A program made the translations under genes and the position numbers. Of a stretch of DNA of 64,000 bases, positions 17,052 to 26,213 are shown piece after piece. The notes under the pieces are model-generated. The model was given only the letters and a program-made list of their open reading frames with translations, did no database searches and had not been told where the DNA came from. The number at the start of each line of letters is the position of its first letter. Position 1 is the stretch's first letter. This DNA is from Micromonospora sp. M71_S20. Its GTDB lineage: Bacteria; Actinomycetota; Actinomycetes; Mycobacteriales; Micromonosporaceae. Where the stretch lies: the NCBI RefSeq assembly GCF_003664255.1, contig NZ_RCCV01000001.1, positions 4,402,001-4,466,000 of the forward strand, in the 5' to 3' direction.

Positions 17052-18712
17052 GGTGCTTTGCCGTGGTCGAGTGCGGCGGCCTCGTAGTCGCCGACGATGA
17101 CGGCCGCCTGGGAGCGCAGCATCTGGCTGTTCTGCGCCCAGTATCCGCTGTGGCCGGAGGTGTCGACGTGCAGGACGTTGCCGCCGAACTCCGGGTCGTG
17201 CGGGGCCGGGCCGTGGATGCCGACGAGGCCGTCGACCAACCACTCCCCGACGACGGGTACGCCGTCGAGCCAGCCGATCGTCTCCTCCGGTCGGGCGACG
17301 ACGGTGTCGTCGGCCGCGGCACCGGCCCACACGTGTCTCGGGTCGACGTTGAACTCGCCGGCGTTCTCGACGCGCATGCCGGGACTGCCGACGGCGATCA
17401 GGTCGTCCGCGGCGAGGCCGTCGCCGGTGCTGGCGGCCTCGCCGAGGACGGTCGACCCGTAGCTGTGACCGATGGCGGTGAGGTGGGAGGGACTGTCGTC
17501 GTGGGAGGCGCGCAGCCCGTCGACGAAGCCGTCGAGCGCGCGGGCCCCGGCCTCGGACTTGGCCCCGAACACGGCGCTGACGATGTCGAGGTTCACCGAC
17601 GGGGTGTCGTAGCCGAGCCAGGCCACGACGGAGACGTCGGTGCCGGCGGGGGCAAGCTCGACCGAGGCCTCCCGCAGGTCGTTGGCCCGCCCGATCAGGC
17701 CACGGATGTCATCGAGTTCGGTGCCGACGCCGGGTACGAGGACCGCGGTGTGGGCGGCGGTGTCCGGGTTGCCGATCGCGACCGCCGCCTTCCCGTCACC
17801 CGTCGGATCGACCGAGAGCAGGTAGAGCCGCTCGTTCGGCGCCGCGTGCTCCGTGCCTTCGAGCTTGTCCAGCAGCATGAGCGCGGTGGCATGCTGCGGG
17901 TCGTCCCGGTCGCGGTGGCGGCCGGCGTCGTCACCGACGAACGTGCGCAGCGCCAGTTGGTTCGCCGCGTCGCGGTCGGTGGCGGGCAGCCCGTCGAGGG
18001 CGCCGATCCGCTCCGGGTAGGCGGTGAGGTAGACCTGCCGCTCGTCGTCGGACAGGCCGCTCCACCAGGCGTGCACGTCGGCGGGACTGCTGCCCGGCGC
18101 CGGGATGCTCTCCTCGCTGAGCTGAAGCGCCGCGGCGGCGGCGAGAGCGCCGTCGTTGGCCCGGTTGTACTCCCAGGCGAACTGTCCCGGCGCGCCGGCC
18201 TTCAACTGGGTCAGGGCGCGGGCGATCCGGCTGTCGGCCTCGGTGGCCTCGGTGACGATCCGCGCGATGAGATCGGTGTAGATCGCGGCGTTCTGGACGT
18301 GCCGACGGTGGATCGTCTCCGCGTCCGGGTCGTGCCTGTCCCCTGCCACCACCGCCGGCGCGGACACCCGCCCGGCCTCGTCCACGGCCAGTCCGAGGGA
18401 CCGGGCGGCGCCGACGGCCGACTCCAACCGCCGTTGCAGGTCGCCGAACTCCTCCGCCGCCTCCCGCAACACGCTCGCGGCGGTCCGCGTCTGCAGGCTC
18501 GCGACCTCGAACTCGTCGTCGAGTTCGTCCAGCCGGCCCAGCGCGGCACTGGCGGCCGGCCCCTGCCAGCCCGAGACGCGCAACGGCCCGGTCAGCTCGG
18601 CGCCGCACCGCTCCTCCAGCTTCGCACAGGCCCGCGACAGCTCCGTCCAGGCCTGCGCGGCGTCCCGGAGCGGGGCGACGCGCGCCTCGCGCAGGTCCGC
18701 GTACGTCACCAC
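17048..18712 (-). CDS. DUF1023 alpha/beta-hydrolase with WXG100-like N-terminal helices
   Basis: A 554-residue protein. The first ~180 residues are helical with a W-x-G-like SGWQGPAASAAL motif around residue 48, reminiscent of type VII substrates. Residues ~300-540 form the DUF1023 (Abhydrolase_8) domain: LLVPGVGTELDD-like entry (VLVPGVGTELDDIRG), the nucleophile elbow GHSYGS with S417, and later D and H candidates in AVGSPGMRVENA and ILHV-like NVLHVDTSGHSGY. No signal peptide is visible, which fits export by an ESX-type system or a cytoplasmic role. It follows the 100-residue WXG100-like gene by 7 bp and overlaps the lipoprotein gene. Substrate unknown. Confidence 0.88.
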   Translation of the reverse strand: MVTYADLREARVAPLRDAAQAWTELSRACAKLEERCGAELTGPLRVSGWQGPAASAALGRLDELDDEFEVASLQTRTAASVLREAAEEFGDLQRRLESAVGAARSLGLAVDEAGRVSAPAVVAGDRHDPDAETIHRRHVQNAAIYTDLIARIVTEATEADSRIARALTQLKAGAPGQFAWEYNRANDGALAAAAALQLSEESIPAPGSSPADVHAWWSGLSDDERQVYLTAYPERIGALDGLPATDRDAANQLALRTFVGDDAGRHRDRDDPQHATALMLLDKLEGTEHAAPNERLYLLSVDPTGDGKAAVAIGNPDTAAHTAVLVPGVGTELDDIRGLIGRANDLREASVELAPAGTDVSVVAWLGYDTPSVNLDIVSAVFGAKSEAGARALDGFVDGLRASHDDSPSHLTAIGHSYGSTVLGEAASTGDGLAADDLIAVGSPGMRVENAGEFNVDPRHVWAGAAADDTVVARPEETIGWLDGVPVVGEWLVDGLVGIHGPAPHDPEFGGNVLHVDTSGHSGYWAQNSQMLRSQAAVIVGDYEAAALDHGKAP

Positions 18713-18719
18713 CGCGCGG

Positions 18720-19022
18720 TCACCGCCCGTGGATGTCGAAACGGGCGGCGTTGGCCTCGTCGCTGTAGCGGTAGTCCATCGCGCAGCCCTGCAGGGCGTC
18801 GCCCACCTGCGACAGATAGCGGTCCAACCTGGTCAGGTCGTCCGACCACGACCAACGCAGCTGCTCCAGCGCCGCCCGGGTCTGCCATCCGGGCAGGCCG
18901 GAGACCGCGGCCCGCGTCTCGTCTCCGACGTCGGACACGTCGCGCCGCAGATCGTCCCGCAGGTCGTCGCACACCCGCGACGCCTTCTCCAGCAACTCCG
19001 GCTCGACGTGTAGTTCGATCAT
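18720..19022 (-). CDS. WXG100-like small helical protein
   Basis: A 100-residue protein with two predicted long helices separated by LPGWQTR at about residue 52, the size and layout of WXG100/ESAT-6 proteins. A tryptophan turn sits where W-x-G is expected. ATG at 19022 follows a GGGAGG ribosome site. It heads the unit with the DUF1023 hydrolase and lipoprotein. WXG100 proteins are usually secreted in pairs by an ESX machine. No ESX core gene (EccC etc.) lies in this window, so any secretion apparatus would have to be encoded elsewhere. Confidence 0.75.
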   Translation of the reverse strand: MIELHVEPELLEKASRVCDDLRDDLRRDVSDVGDETRAAVSGLPGWQTRAALEQLRWSWSDDLTRLDRYLSQVGDALQGCAMDYRYSDEANAARFDIHGR

Positions 19023-19091
19023 TGACCGGCCTCCCGCGAAGATCGATGCGAGCCTACATAACCGCCCCACGCGCCGCGCGGATCGGTCGCC

Positions 19092-22070
19092 TCAGCCCGT
19101 GCTCAGCCCGGCCATCACGTCGCCGGCGTGCAGCACCGTCCACGGACGGCCGGGCGTGCCGGTCACCGTCACCACCGTCGAGCCCGGCGCGACCGGGGCG
19201 GGCACGCGGACCAGCCGGTCGAGGGCGTCGGGGTCGGTGGCGCCGGCCAGGACCGTGCGGCCGGCCAGGTCCGGCGGTACGCCGATCTCGCCGGTGTCCG
19301 CCGACGCCGCCGCGCGGACGGCGGCAACGTCGGGCGGTACCTCGGTGTAGGTGTGGTCCGCGTGGCCGACCAGGATCCGGTCGGCGCGCCCGACCGCGTG
19401 CCATGCCAGCAGGTCGAGGACCGTGGCGTGGTGACCGCCCAGGAAGTGCTCCCACTGGTCGGCGGCCGCCCGCGCGAGCTGGTCACCGTGCCGGTCGACG
19501 CTGTGGCCGTAGCCACGGCCGGTCAGGGTCAGGTCGGTCCAGAGCAACCGTCGGGTGCGCAGGTCCACGACCATCGGCAGCAGCATCCGGGCGTTGCCGC
19601 GCAGGTCGAACCGCTGCGCGACCCGGGCGCCGTCGAACTGCTCGCCCCGGGCGAGGGGCAGCATGACGCCGGCGACCGCCTCCGTGAGGGCCTCGAACGG
19701 CACGGCGTTGTAGCTGAGGACGGTCGGCACGGCGTAGTGCACGCCCTGCTCGGCGAGACGGGTCAGGTGCAGGTCGAGGAACTCGGTGGCCCCGAGCGGA
19801 GCCGGGGCGGAGGTGAGGTCGCCGGAGTGGACCGCGCCGTCGCCGGCGAACCGCAGCCGGGTGAAGTCGCAGTGGCCCACCCGCTGCCAGTCCCGGTCAA
19901 AGAACACGCAGGACAGGTCGAGGTCGACCCGCGCGGCGCCCGGCTCCTCCCAGTGCAGGAAGAACCGCAGCACCTCCGCGTCGGGCAGCGCCCGCACACT
20001 GCCCCGTGGCCACCCCGCCAGCTGCGCCGAGGCGGCCCGCTCCCGCGTCGGCGCGGGCACCTCGGCCAGGGCGGCGTCGAGGACGGCCACGTCGAACCGG
20101 CCGAGCCGGGCGGCGCGGGCGGTCAGCTCGGCGTCGACCAGCCCGCGTACCGCGCTGATCGCCGGCGCGGGCACCGGCGTGCGTCGCTCGGGCTCGGTCC
20201 AGGTGGTCACGACGCTGCCGCGGGGATGGAACACCCGCCGGGGCATACCGGGACCGGGACGGCCACCGACGATCCCGGACTCCTCGACGGGGGCGCCCAC
20301 GGGCGGTGCCTCGGCGGGAGGGGGCAGCTCGCCGCCCGACCGGAGCGCTTCCCGCAGGAAGGCGGGGGTGGCACCGCGCACGCCCCGCGCGACGGCGCGC
20401 AGGACATCGCCCAGCCCGACGGCGAGCACCGGGGCGGCCCCGGTGTGCGCGGAGCCGCGAGCCCGCGCCGCCGCCCGCGCCCGCGCGGTCGCCGCCAGCT
20501 CGGCGGCCGTCGCCCGTACCGTCTCGGCGCGGCCGGTGAGTTGAGCCGCCGCCGCGGCGAGCACGCCGGGCGCCACCCGGGCCACCGTCCGGCGCATGGC
20601 CGTCTCGACGGCCGCGTACGCCGCCGGATCGTCCCCGGCGACCCGCAGCAGGTGGTCGAGCCGGCGCCACAGCTCGCCCGGACGCTCGGTGAGCAGGCCG
20701 GCGGCCCCCGCCACGTCGCCGTCGGTCAGGGCCTCCTCCACCAGGGACGCGTGGGTCCGCACGCGGACCGTGAGCGTGCCGTCGGGGTGCCCCGTCAGCA
20801 CGAGCTGCCGGGGCTCGCGGGCGCAGGCCGCCACCATGGCCGCGCCGAGGGCGCTGGCGCGGGCCGCGCGGGTGCCGCGCAGCGCGGCGAAGGCGACGGC
20901 CGCCGCCGGGTGCGCGGCCACCTTCTCGTACGGGTGCAGCCGCTCGCCGAGGCGCTTCCAGACGGTGGGGTGCCGCCGCAGGTCCTCCGCCGCGCCCGCG
21001 GCACCGCAGGCGTCGAGATGCGCGAGAGCCGCGCGCCGCAGCGGCCTGGGCAGGGCCCGCACCCGGGTGACCGGCACGACGACGACGGGCTCGTGGACCG
21101 GTCGCCAGGCCGCGCCCGGAGCATCGGACTCGTCGTCCCGCCGCGGCAGGACCAGCCCGGGGTCCCCACCCGAGTACGCCCAGAGGGTCCGCGCCACGTC
21201 CGTGGCGGTCGACCACCGCCGGCGGGCCGCGGCGACCAGGTCGTGGTAGCCGGGGGTGCACGCCGTGGCGTGCAGCGCCCAGGCGACGACCAACGCGAGG
21301 GTCTCCCGCGCGGGCACCACCTCGGGCAGCCAGTCAAGGCGGCCCGGCGCGGTGGCGTTCACCAACACCTCGAGGTCGGCCCGGTCGGACTCGCTCAGGG
21401 CGGCAGGACGGGCGACCAGCTCGTCGCGGAGCCGGGCCGCGGCGCCGACCGGGTTGGCCTCGAGCCCGGCGAGACGCATCGGCAGCGGCGGCGCGGCCGG
21501 GACGGCGTGCGCGCCGGTGTCCTCGACCGGCGCACCGGCCCGCCGCAGCCGGCGGCGCACCGGGGCCGGGGGCGCGACGACGGTGAGGTAGGTGTCGTCC
21601 GCCGCCAGCCGGCGGCCGCAGACCGGGCACGCGGTGACCTGCTCCGGCGGGAAGCACGCCGGGCACACGGGATGGCCGCACGGGTCGAGCGGCGCGCCAC
21701 CGTCCTCGCGGCCGCACAGCACGCAGGGCGCGCCGGGCACGGCGAACAGATGGGTCAGCAGCCGCCGCACGTAGACCGCTTCGATGTCGCGCGGGGTGTC
21801 GGGGAACGACCGGTAGAGCGGCAGCATCGAACGATCCGCGCCGACCATCTCGTCGATGGTCGCCAGCAGCCAGTCGGCCCACCGGACCCGCACCGACGCC
21901 GGCAGCCGGGCCGCCGCCGTGCGCAGGTCGTCCCGGAGCAGCCAGCCCCGACCGGCCAGATCGGCCTCGAGCGCGGCCACCCAGGCGGCACCGTCGGCAG
22001 GGGCGGGGCCCGTACCGACCACCGCGACCCGGCCGGTGCGTCGCAGCAGCACCACGGCCAGCGGATCCAT
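19092..22070 (-). CDS. Large RING-finger protein (MXAN_6230/SCO0854-like family)
   Basis: A 992-residue protein, apparently cytoplasmic. A cysteine/histidine cluster at residues 116-151 has perfect RING spacing: C116-x2-C119, C131-x-H133-x2-C136-x2-C139, C148-x2-C151. The rest is helical and alanine/arginine rich to about residue 650, then a beta-rich segment (from about 680: RFFLHWEEPGAARVDLDLSC, FDRDWQRVGHCDF) that resembles the start of TerD-like stress domains. Overall it resembles the bacterial family known from MXAN_6230 and SCO0854. Function is unknown: RING domains in eukaryotes recruit ubiquitin-conjugating enzymes, but no such partner is nearby. ATG at 22070 is taken because GGGGAGGG precedes it. 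The frame stays open far upstream without gene-like sequence. Confidence 0.8.
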   Translation of the reverse strand: MDPLAVVLLRRTGRVAVVGTGPAPADGAAWVAALEADLAGRGWLLRDDLRTAAARLPASVRVRWADWLLATIDEMVGADRSMLPLYRSFPDTPRDIEAVYVRRLLTHLFAVPGAPCVLCGREDGGAPLDPCGHPVCPACFPPEQVTACPVCGRRLAADDTYLTVVAPPAPVRRRLRRAGAPVEDTGAHAVPAAPPLPMRLAGLEANPVGAAARLRDELVARPAALSESDRADLEVLVNATAPGRLDWLPEVVPARETLALVVAWALHATACTPGYHDLVAAARRRWSTATDVARTLWAYSGGDPGLVLPRRDDESDAPGAAWRPVHEPVVVVPVTRVRALPRPLRRAALAHLDACGAAGAAEDLRRHPTVWKRLGERLHPYEKVAAHPAAAVAFAALRGTRAARASALGAAMVAACAREPRQLVLTGHPDGTLTVRVRTHASLVEEALTDGDVAGAAGLLTERPGELWRRLDHLLRVAGDDPAAYAAVETAMRRTVARVAPGVLAAAAAQLTGRAETVRATAAELAATARARAAARARGSAHTGAAPVLAVGLGDVLRAVARGVRGATPAFLREALRSGGELPPPAEAPPVGAPVEESGIVGGRPGPGMPRRVFHPRGSVVTTWTEPERRTPVPAPAISAVRGLVDAELTARAARLGRFDVAVLDAALAEVPAPTRERAASAQLAGWPRGSVRALPDAEVLRFFLHWEEPGAARVDLDLSCVFFDRDWQRVGHCDFTRLRFAGDGAVHSGDLTSAPAPLGATEFLDLHLTRLAEQGVHYAVPTVLSYNAVPFEALTEAVAGVMLPLARGEQFDGARVAQRFDLRGNARMLLPMVVDLRTRRLLWTDLTLTGRGYGHSVDRHGDQLARAAADQWEHFLGGHHATVLDLLAWHAVGRADRILVGHADHTYTEVPPDVAAVRAAASADTGEIGVPPDLAGRTVLAGATDPDALDRLVRVPAPVAPGSTVVTVTGTPGRPWTVLHAGDVMAGLSTG

Positions 22071-22283
22071 GCTCGCGCCCTCCCCGTGCGAAAGCGGTGG
22101 GCGGAGAGTCGCGACGCTAGTTGCCAGGAAAGGGTGAGAAGGAAGCACCGCGGGGAGCCGCCCACCGCGGGGAGGATCATACGGGGCGGCCGCGGCCGGC
22201 CTCACCCTGATTCCCGGCCGGAAGACGTCCGCCGGCGTGCCAGGGGCACCGCTCGCAGGGGGGATCGGATTACCCTCGCCGAC

Positions 22284-23573
22284 ATGAGCCGACGCACCGA
22301 TCCGGTTCCGCGTCCCCTGTGGCGTGATCGCAACTTCGGCGCCTACTGGGCTGCGCAGTCGCTCTCCGCCGCCGGCGACTCGTTCGCCTACATCGCGGTG
22401 CCGCTGCTCGTGCTCCACGCGACCGGGTCGGTCGCCCAGATGGGCCTGCTCACGGCCGCGGCCGGTGCCGCGTCCGTCGGCGCGGGGATCTTCGGCGGCG
22501 TCCTGGTCGACCGGTACGACAGACGGAAACTGATGATCACCGCCGATCTGGCCCGGCTGGTGCTCTACGGCCTCATCCCGCTGGCCTGGCTCGCTGGTCC
22601 GCAGGTCTGGCTGCTCTTCGTCGTGCTGCCGATCTGCGAGGCGGCCGGCATGGTGTTCCAGGTCGCCGCGGTGACCGCGGTGCGCAACCTCGTCGACCGG
22701 CCCAGGATCACCGAGGCCAACGGCCGCCTGCAGGCGACGTACGCGGCGGCGGCCGTGCTCGGGCCGCTGCTCGCCGGCGTGGTGTCGGCCCGCTTCGGCC
22801 CCACGGCGGCCATCGCCATCAACGCGGCCAGCTTCGCCCTGTCGGCCTTCGGCCTCTGGCTGGTGCGGCTGCGGCGGTCCGACGAGGGTGCGGAGGCCGG
22901 CGGCGCGGTGGCGCGGGAGGGCCGGCTGGCCGAGTTCCTCGCCGGCGCGCGGTTCCTCTGGCGGCAGCCCGTGCTCCGCTCGCTGACCGTGCTGCTGTCG
23001 GTCTTCATCTTCCTGACGTACGGCTTCACCGACGTCCTCGTCTACCACGTCAAGCACGACCTCGGCGGCTCCGACGGCACGGTCGGCACGGTGCTGGGCC
23101 TGGCGGCCCTGGGCACGGTCGTCGGAGCGCTGTTGGTGGCGCCGCTGCGCCGCAGGCGTGGCTTCGGCATCACCTGGATCGGCGCGCACGCGATGTGCGG
23201 TCTCGCCATCGTGGGCATCGGCGTCGTCGGGAGCGTGCGGGGCGTCACCGTGCTGACCGCGGTGTACCTGTGCGGCGTCAGCGTGGGCGGGATCTGCTCG
23301 ATGTCGCTGCGCCAGGAGATCACCCCCGACCACCTGCTCGGGCGGGTCACCTCGGCGTTCTGGAGCACGCACTACGCGCTCGGCCCGGCCGGCGCCGCCG
23401 TGCTGACCTGGGCCGCGGGCCGCTACGGCGTCACCGCGGTCACTCTCGTCGCGGGAGCGGGATGTCTCCTGGTCGCGGTCGGCGGGCTGTTCACTCCGGT
23501 CCGCCGCGCCGGGTCCGAGCCGGTGGCCCGCCGGTCGGCGACCCGACGGCCCGCGACCAGCCAGGCGTCGTGA
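22284..23573 (+). CDS. MFS transporter (EnpA/macrolide-efflux-like, 12 TM)
   Basis: A 429-residue major facilitator protein with twelve hydrophobic segments. Typical blocks are FGAYWAAQSLSAAGDSFAYI at the N-terminus, the loop 2-3 motif GGVLVDRYDRRKLM, and NGRLQATYAAAAVLGPLLAG, which together place it with drug/tetronasin-type exporters. There is no convincing ribosome site. A TACCCT -10-like hexamer ends 8 nt before the ATG, so a leaderless transcript is possible. It is divergent from the RING-protein gene (213 bp between starts). The substrate is not predictable. Confidence 0.88.
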   Translation: MSRRTDPVPRPLWRDRNFGAYWAAQSLSAAGDSFAYIAVPLLVLHATGSVAQMGLLTAAAGAASVGAGIFGGVLVDRYDRRKLMITADLARLVLYGLIPLAWLAGPQVWLLFVVLPICEAAGMVFQVAAVTAVRNLVDRPRITEANGRLQATYAAAAVLGPLLAGVVSARFGPTAAIAINAASFALSAFGLWLVRLRRSDEGAEAGGAVAREGRLAEFLAGARFLWRQPVLRSLTVLLSVFIFLTYGFTDVLVYHVKHDLGGSDGTVGTVLGLAALGTVVGALLVAPLRRRRGFGITWIGAHAMCGLAIVGIGVVGSVRGVTVLTAVYLCGVSVGGICSMSLRQEITPDHLLGRVTSAFWSTHYALGPAGAAVLTWAAGRYGVTAVTLVAGAGCLLVAVGGLFTPVRRAGSEPVARRSATRRPATSQAS

Positions 23574-23647
23574 CCCTGGGAGGTGCCACCCGCACGCCGG
23601 CCCCGCGCGGCACCGACGCGGCCGCGCCACCGCCGTCGGACAAGGGA

Positions 23648-24631
23648 TCAGCGCAGGCCCTGCCCGATGCCGCCGACCCGGCGCGCCGAGGGTGCCGCCG
23701 GGCCCACCGGCCGGCCGACCCGGGCCACGTGCAGCAGGCGCTCCGGCGCCACGCCCAGCAGCGAGCCCAGGGCCTCCCGGGTCGCGGCCGTGTCGATCAG
23801 CTGGCTCAGCGGATGCGCCGCCAGCCCGGCCGCGTGCAGGGTCAGCCACGTGCGTGCGAGCACCCGACCGAATTCGACCTGGGTGGCGTCGTCCGTCCCG
23901 GGCGGTCCGATCAGGACGATCACGGCGCCACCGCGCGCGAGCGGGTTGCCGGAGGCCGCCGCGAGGAGCCGGGGCAGGCCCAGCCGGCGCAGGACCGGGT
24001 ACGCCGCCAGCGCCGCCCGCAACGCGGTCGCCTCGCGCCCGGACAGGCCCAGGCACCGGTCGGTGAGCCCGTCGGCGTGGTAACGCGGATGCGCCGGCGT
24101 GAGCCGCAGCCACGACCGCAACTCGCCGACCACCGCGGGATCCGCGTACGTCTGCCGGTCGGCGGTCCTCAGCAGGCGGGCCAGCAGGCCGGCGTCCGGT
24201 ACGGCCCGGACCGCCCCGTCCGAGGCCCGCGCGACGGCGTCGACGGCCGCCACCACCTCGGCGTCCGGGCCGGCCGAGAACCGGCCCCGGTGGGTGCGAC
24301 GGGTGAGCACCTGCGCCGCGTCGAACGGGGTGTCGTAGCGGTGCGGGGACGCCCGCAGCCAGCCCGCCCGACGGTCGGTGGCGCAGTGGTCGGCGACGAA
24401 GCGCATCCGGAGCCCGGCGTCGGCCGCGACGACCAGGCAGGTCTCGACGAAGGCGCCCAGGGACAGCCGCAGGTCCCGGCCGGAGGGGTCGGCCGCCGGC
24501 AGGGTGTGCGCCTCGTCCCAGCCCACCCGGACCGCTCCGGGCTGGTGGTCGAGGCACCACGGCTGGGTGTTGTGCGCGCTCGGCGCCCGCCAGCAGAGCG
24601 GCTCCAGGGCGCGGAACGCCGTGAGGCCCAT
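23648..24631 (-). CDS. Acg-like nitroreductase family protein
   Basis: A 327-residue protein with the flavin-binding nitroreductase hallmark near the N-terminus, APSAHNTQPWC (about 13-23), a variant second half (RTHRGRFSAGPDAEVVAAVD), and a C-terminal GPAGTDD-like turn with PLSQLIDTAATREAL. This layout is that of the mycobacterial Acg family, which binds FMN but has a lid over the site and often no reductase activity. It could sequester flavin or act on a small quinone or nitro compound. ATG at 24631 directly follows the stop of the GNAT gene (24634). It is the last gene of a four-gene operon. Confidence 0.87.
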   Translation of the reverse strand: MGLTAFRALEPLCWRAPSAHNTQPWCLDHQPGAVRVGWDEAHTLPAADPSGRDLRLSLGAFVETCLVVAADAGLRMRFVADHCATDRRAGWLRASPHRYDTPFDAAQVLTRRTHRGRFSAGPDAEVVAAVDAVARASDGAVRAVPDAGLLARLLRTADRQTYADPAVVGELRSWLRLTPAHPRYHADGLTDRCLGLSGREATALRAALAAYPVLRRLGLPRLLAAASGNPLARGGAVIVLIGPPGTDDATQVEFGRVLARTWLTLHAAGLAAHPLSQLIDTAATREALGSLLGVAPERLLHVARVGRPVGPAAPSARRVGGIGQGLR

Positions 24632-24633
24632 GT

Positions 24634-25773
24634 CTACAGCGCCTTCTCGTAGAAGGTGTAGCCGTGCAGCGGCCGGCCGCCCATCGCGCGGTACTGCGCG
24701 GCCGAGGCCGGGTTGTCCCGGCCGACGTAGGTGCTGCGCAGCGTGGTGTACCCGCCGGTGTACAGGTTGCGGCGCAGCGCGGCGGAGAGCAGCCGTTGGT
24801 ACCCGCGCCCCTGGTGCTCGGGCAGCACGCCCTTGACGATCAGCACCGCCTCCCGCCGGTACCGGCGGCGGACCGCCAGCAGCCGGAGCTGGTTGACCGC
24901 GTGGAGGTCGCCCCGGACCCGGACCACGAACTCGCTGATGTCCGGTACGCACAGCACGAACGCCACGGGCCGCCCGGCCCTGGTCAGGTAGAGCAGCAGC
25001 GACTCGTCCAGCAGGTACGCGAGCCCGTCGGTCTGCCGGCGCAGCTGCGCGGCGGAGATCTGGGTGTAGTAGCCGAGCTGGGCGAAGGACGCGTTCAGCA
25101 TCCCGCGCAGCAGTTCGAGCTGGTCGGCGAGCCGGCGGACGTCGCCCCGGTGCACCCTCAGCTCCGCGCCGTCCTCGTCGGCGCCGGGCGGGACGTCGGC
25201 GCCGGGCGGGACGTCGGCGTCGGGCGGGACGTCGGCGTCGGGCGGGACCTCGTCTCCGGCGGTGACCGGGCAGATCCAGGTGTCCGACTCGAACCGCCGG
25301 CGGAACCCGGACGACTCGTACGCGGTCACGTACCGGGGCGGGTTCCACGCGCTGTCGATGAAGCCCCGGTCGGCGTATCCGGAGGTGATGACCCCGCCCG
25401 ACTGGTTGGGCAGCAACGCCACCGGCCCGAAGAGCGCGTCCCGGTCGCCGGCGGCGCGGGCGGCGGCGCCGATCGCGTCGAACAGCGGGCGCGCCGCCGC
25501 GTTGGTGAACTCGGTGAGCCCGAAGAGCTGGCACCGGCGGCCGAGTCGGGCGTCGAGGGCGGCGTCGGTGTGCAGCGTGGTCCGGGCCACGACGGCACCC
25601 GCGCCGTCGCGGAGCACGTACATCGGCACGCCGTCGCGCCACCACCGCCGCACCTGCTGGCGCGACGGCGGCACGAAGCGCGGCTCGCCGGCGTACACCC
25701 GGTCGGTGAGCGCCAGGAACTCGCGCAGGCCGCGCCGGTCGACGATGCGTTCCAGAGCGCGCGGGGCGGTCAT
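24634..25773 (-). CDS. GNAT-superfamily acyltransferase with an inserted tandem-repeat linker
   Basis: A 379-residue protein of the two-lobed GNAT type that begins RIVDRRGLREFLALTDRVYAGEPRFVPPS, as in actinobacterial families of unknown function, with GYADRGFIDSAWNPPRY in the middle and a C-terminal acetyl-CoA site (LPEHQGRGYQRLLSAALR, the Q/R-x-x-G-x-G/A core). Between the lobes a hydrophilic linker carries four copies of a 6-residue PPxADV unit encoded by an 18-bp tandem repeat. ATG at 25773 overlaps the preceding stop (ATGA). Substrate unknown. Its neighbours suggest acyl transfer in a small-molecule pathway. Confidence 0.82.
   Translation of the reverse strand: MTAPRALERIVDRRGLREFLALTDRVYAGEPRFVPPSRQQVRRWWRDGVPMYVLRDGAGAVVARTTLHTDAALDARLGRRCQLFGLTEFTNAAARPLFDAIGAAARAAGDRDALFGPVALLPNQSGGVITSGYADRGFIDSAWNPPRYVTAYESSGFRRRFESDTWICPVTAGDEVPPDADVPPDADVPPGADVPPGADEDGAELRVHRGDVRRLADQLELLRGMLNASFAQLGYYTQISAAQLRRQTDGLAYLLDESLLLYLTRAGRPVAFVLCVPDISEFVVRVRGDLHAVNQLRLLAVRRRYRREAVLIVKGVLPEHQGRGYQRLLSAALRRNLYTGGYTTLRSTYVGRDNPASAAQYRAMGGRPLHGYTFYEKAL
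25181..25252 (-). repeat. Four 18-bp in-frame tandem repeats inside the GNAT gene
   Basis: Four units of GCGCCGGGCGGGACGTCG with one or two substitutions each (C to T at position 4 in the last two units, a G to C near the end of the last). They encode the acidic linker PPxADV repeated four times. The length is a multiple of three, so copy-number change would alter linker length without breaking the frame. Confidence 0.9.
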
Positions 25774-26210
25774 CGCCGCACCGCCGGTCCCACCGTCTCC
25801 GATCCCAGCGGCGTGAACGTCGCGATGTGCCCCATCTCCGGGGACTCGGCCCGCCACAGCCCGTTGGAGTAGCCGTCGGGTTCGGCCGTGAAGAGCCGGA
25901 TGAAGCCCGCGCTCGCGTTGCGGTTGCCGTCGGTGAGCCAGACCATCAGCTTGCGGTGGTGCCGGGACCGGGCGAAGCGCAGCAGGGCGTCGCGGTCGGC
26001 GAAGAACGCGACGGTGCCGAGGGTGAACGGGAACTCCCAGTACACCCGGTGCCAGCGGTATCCGGACATGCGGCGCATGTCGCGGACCATCCGCAGCCAG
26101 GCCGGGAGGAGCCGCAGGATCGCCAGCGGCCCGCTGTAGCGGGTGGCGCCGAAGAACATGGCGCCGGCCTGGGCCCGTGCGGGGGCGCGGGAGAAGTCAC
26201 GGGTACGCAT
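25770..26210 (-). CDS. Small protein of unknown function, possibly dimeric alpha-beta-barrel fold
   Basis: A 146-residue soluble protein that I cannot assign to a named family with confidence. Residues ~45-110 (RMSGYRWHRVYWEFPFTLG, AFFADRDALLRFARSRHHR) have the alternation of strand-helix and the aromatic/histidine pattern seen in EthD/ABM-like monooxygenase folds and DUF4188-type proteins. Such proteins often bind heme or modify aromatic compounds. It is the second gene of the operon, 3 bp after the ligase gene and overlapping the GNAT gene. Confidence 0.65.
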   Translation of the reverse strand: MRTRDFSRAPARAQAGAMFFGATRYSGPLAILRLLPAWLRMVRDMRRMSGYRWHRVYWEFPFTLGTVAFFADRDALLRFARSRHHRKLMVWLTDGNRNASAGFIRLFTAEPDGYSNGLWRAESPEMGHIATFTPLGSETVGPAVRR

Positions 26211-26213
26211 CTC

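Noticed and set aside
19092..24560. A single 1822-residue minus-strand protein that would join the RING protein to a long N-terminal extension
   Set aside because: The extension beyond ATG 22070 overlaps the MFS and nitroreductase genes, has no gene-like composition, and a good ribosome site precedes the internal ATG.
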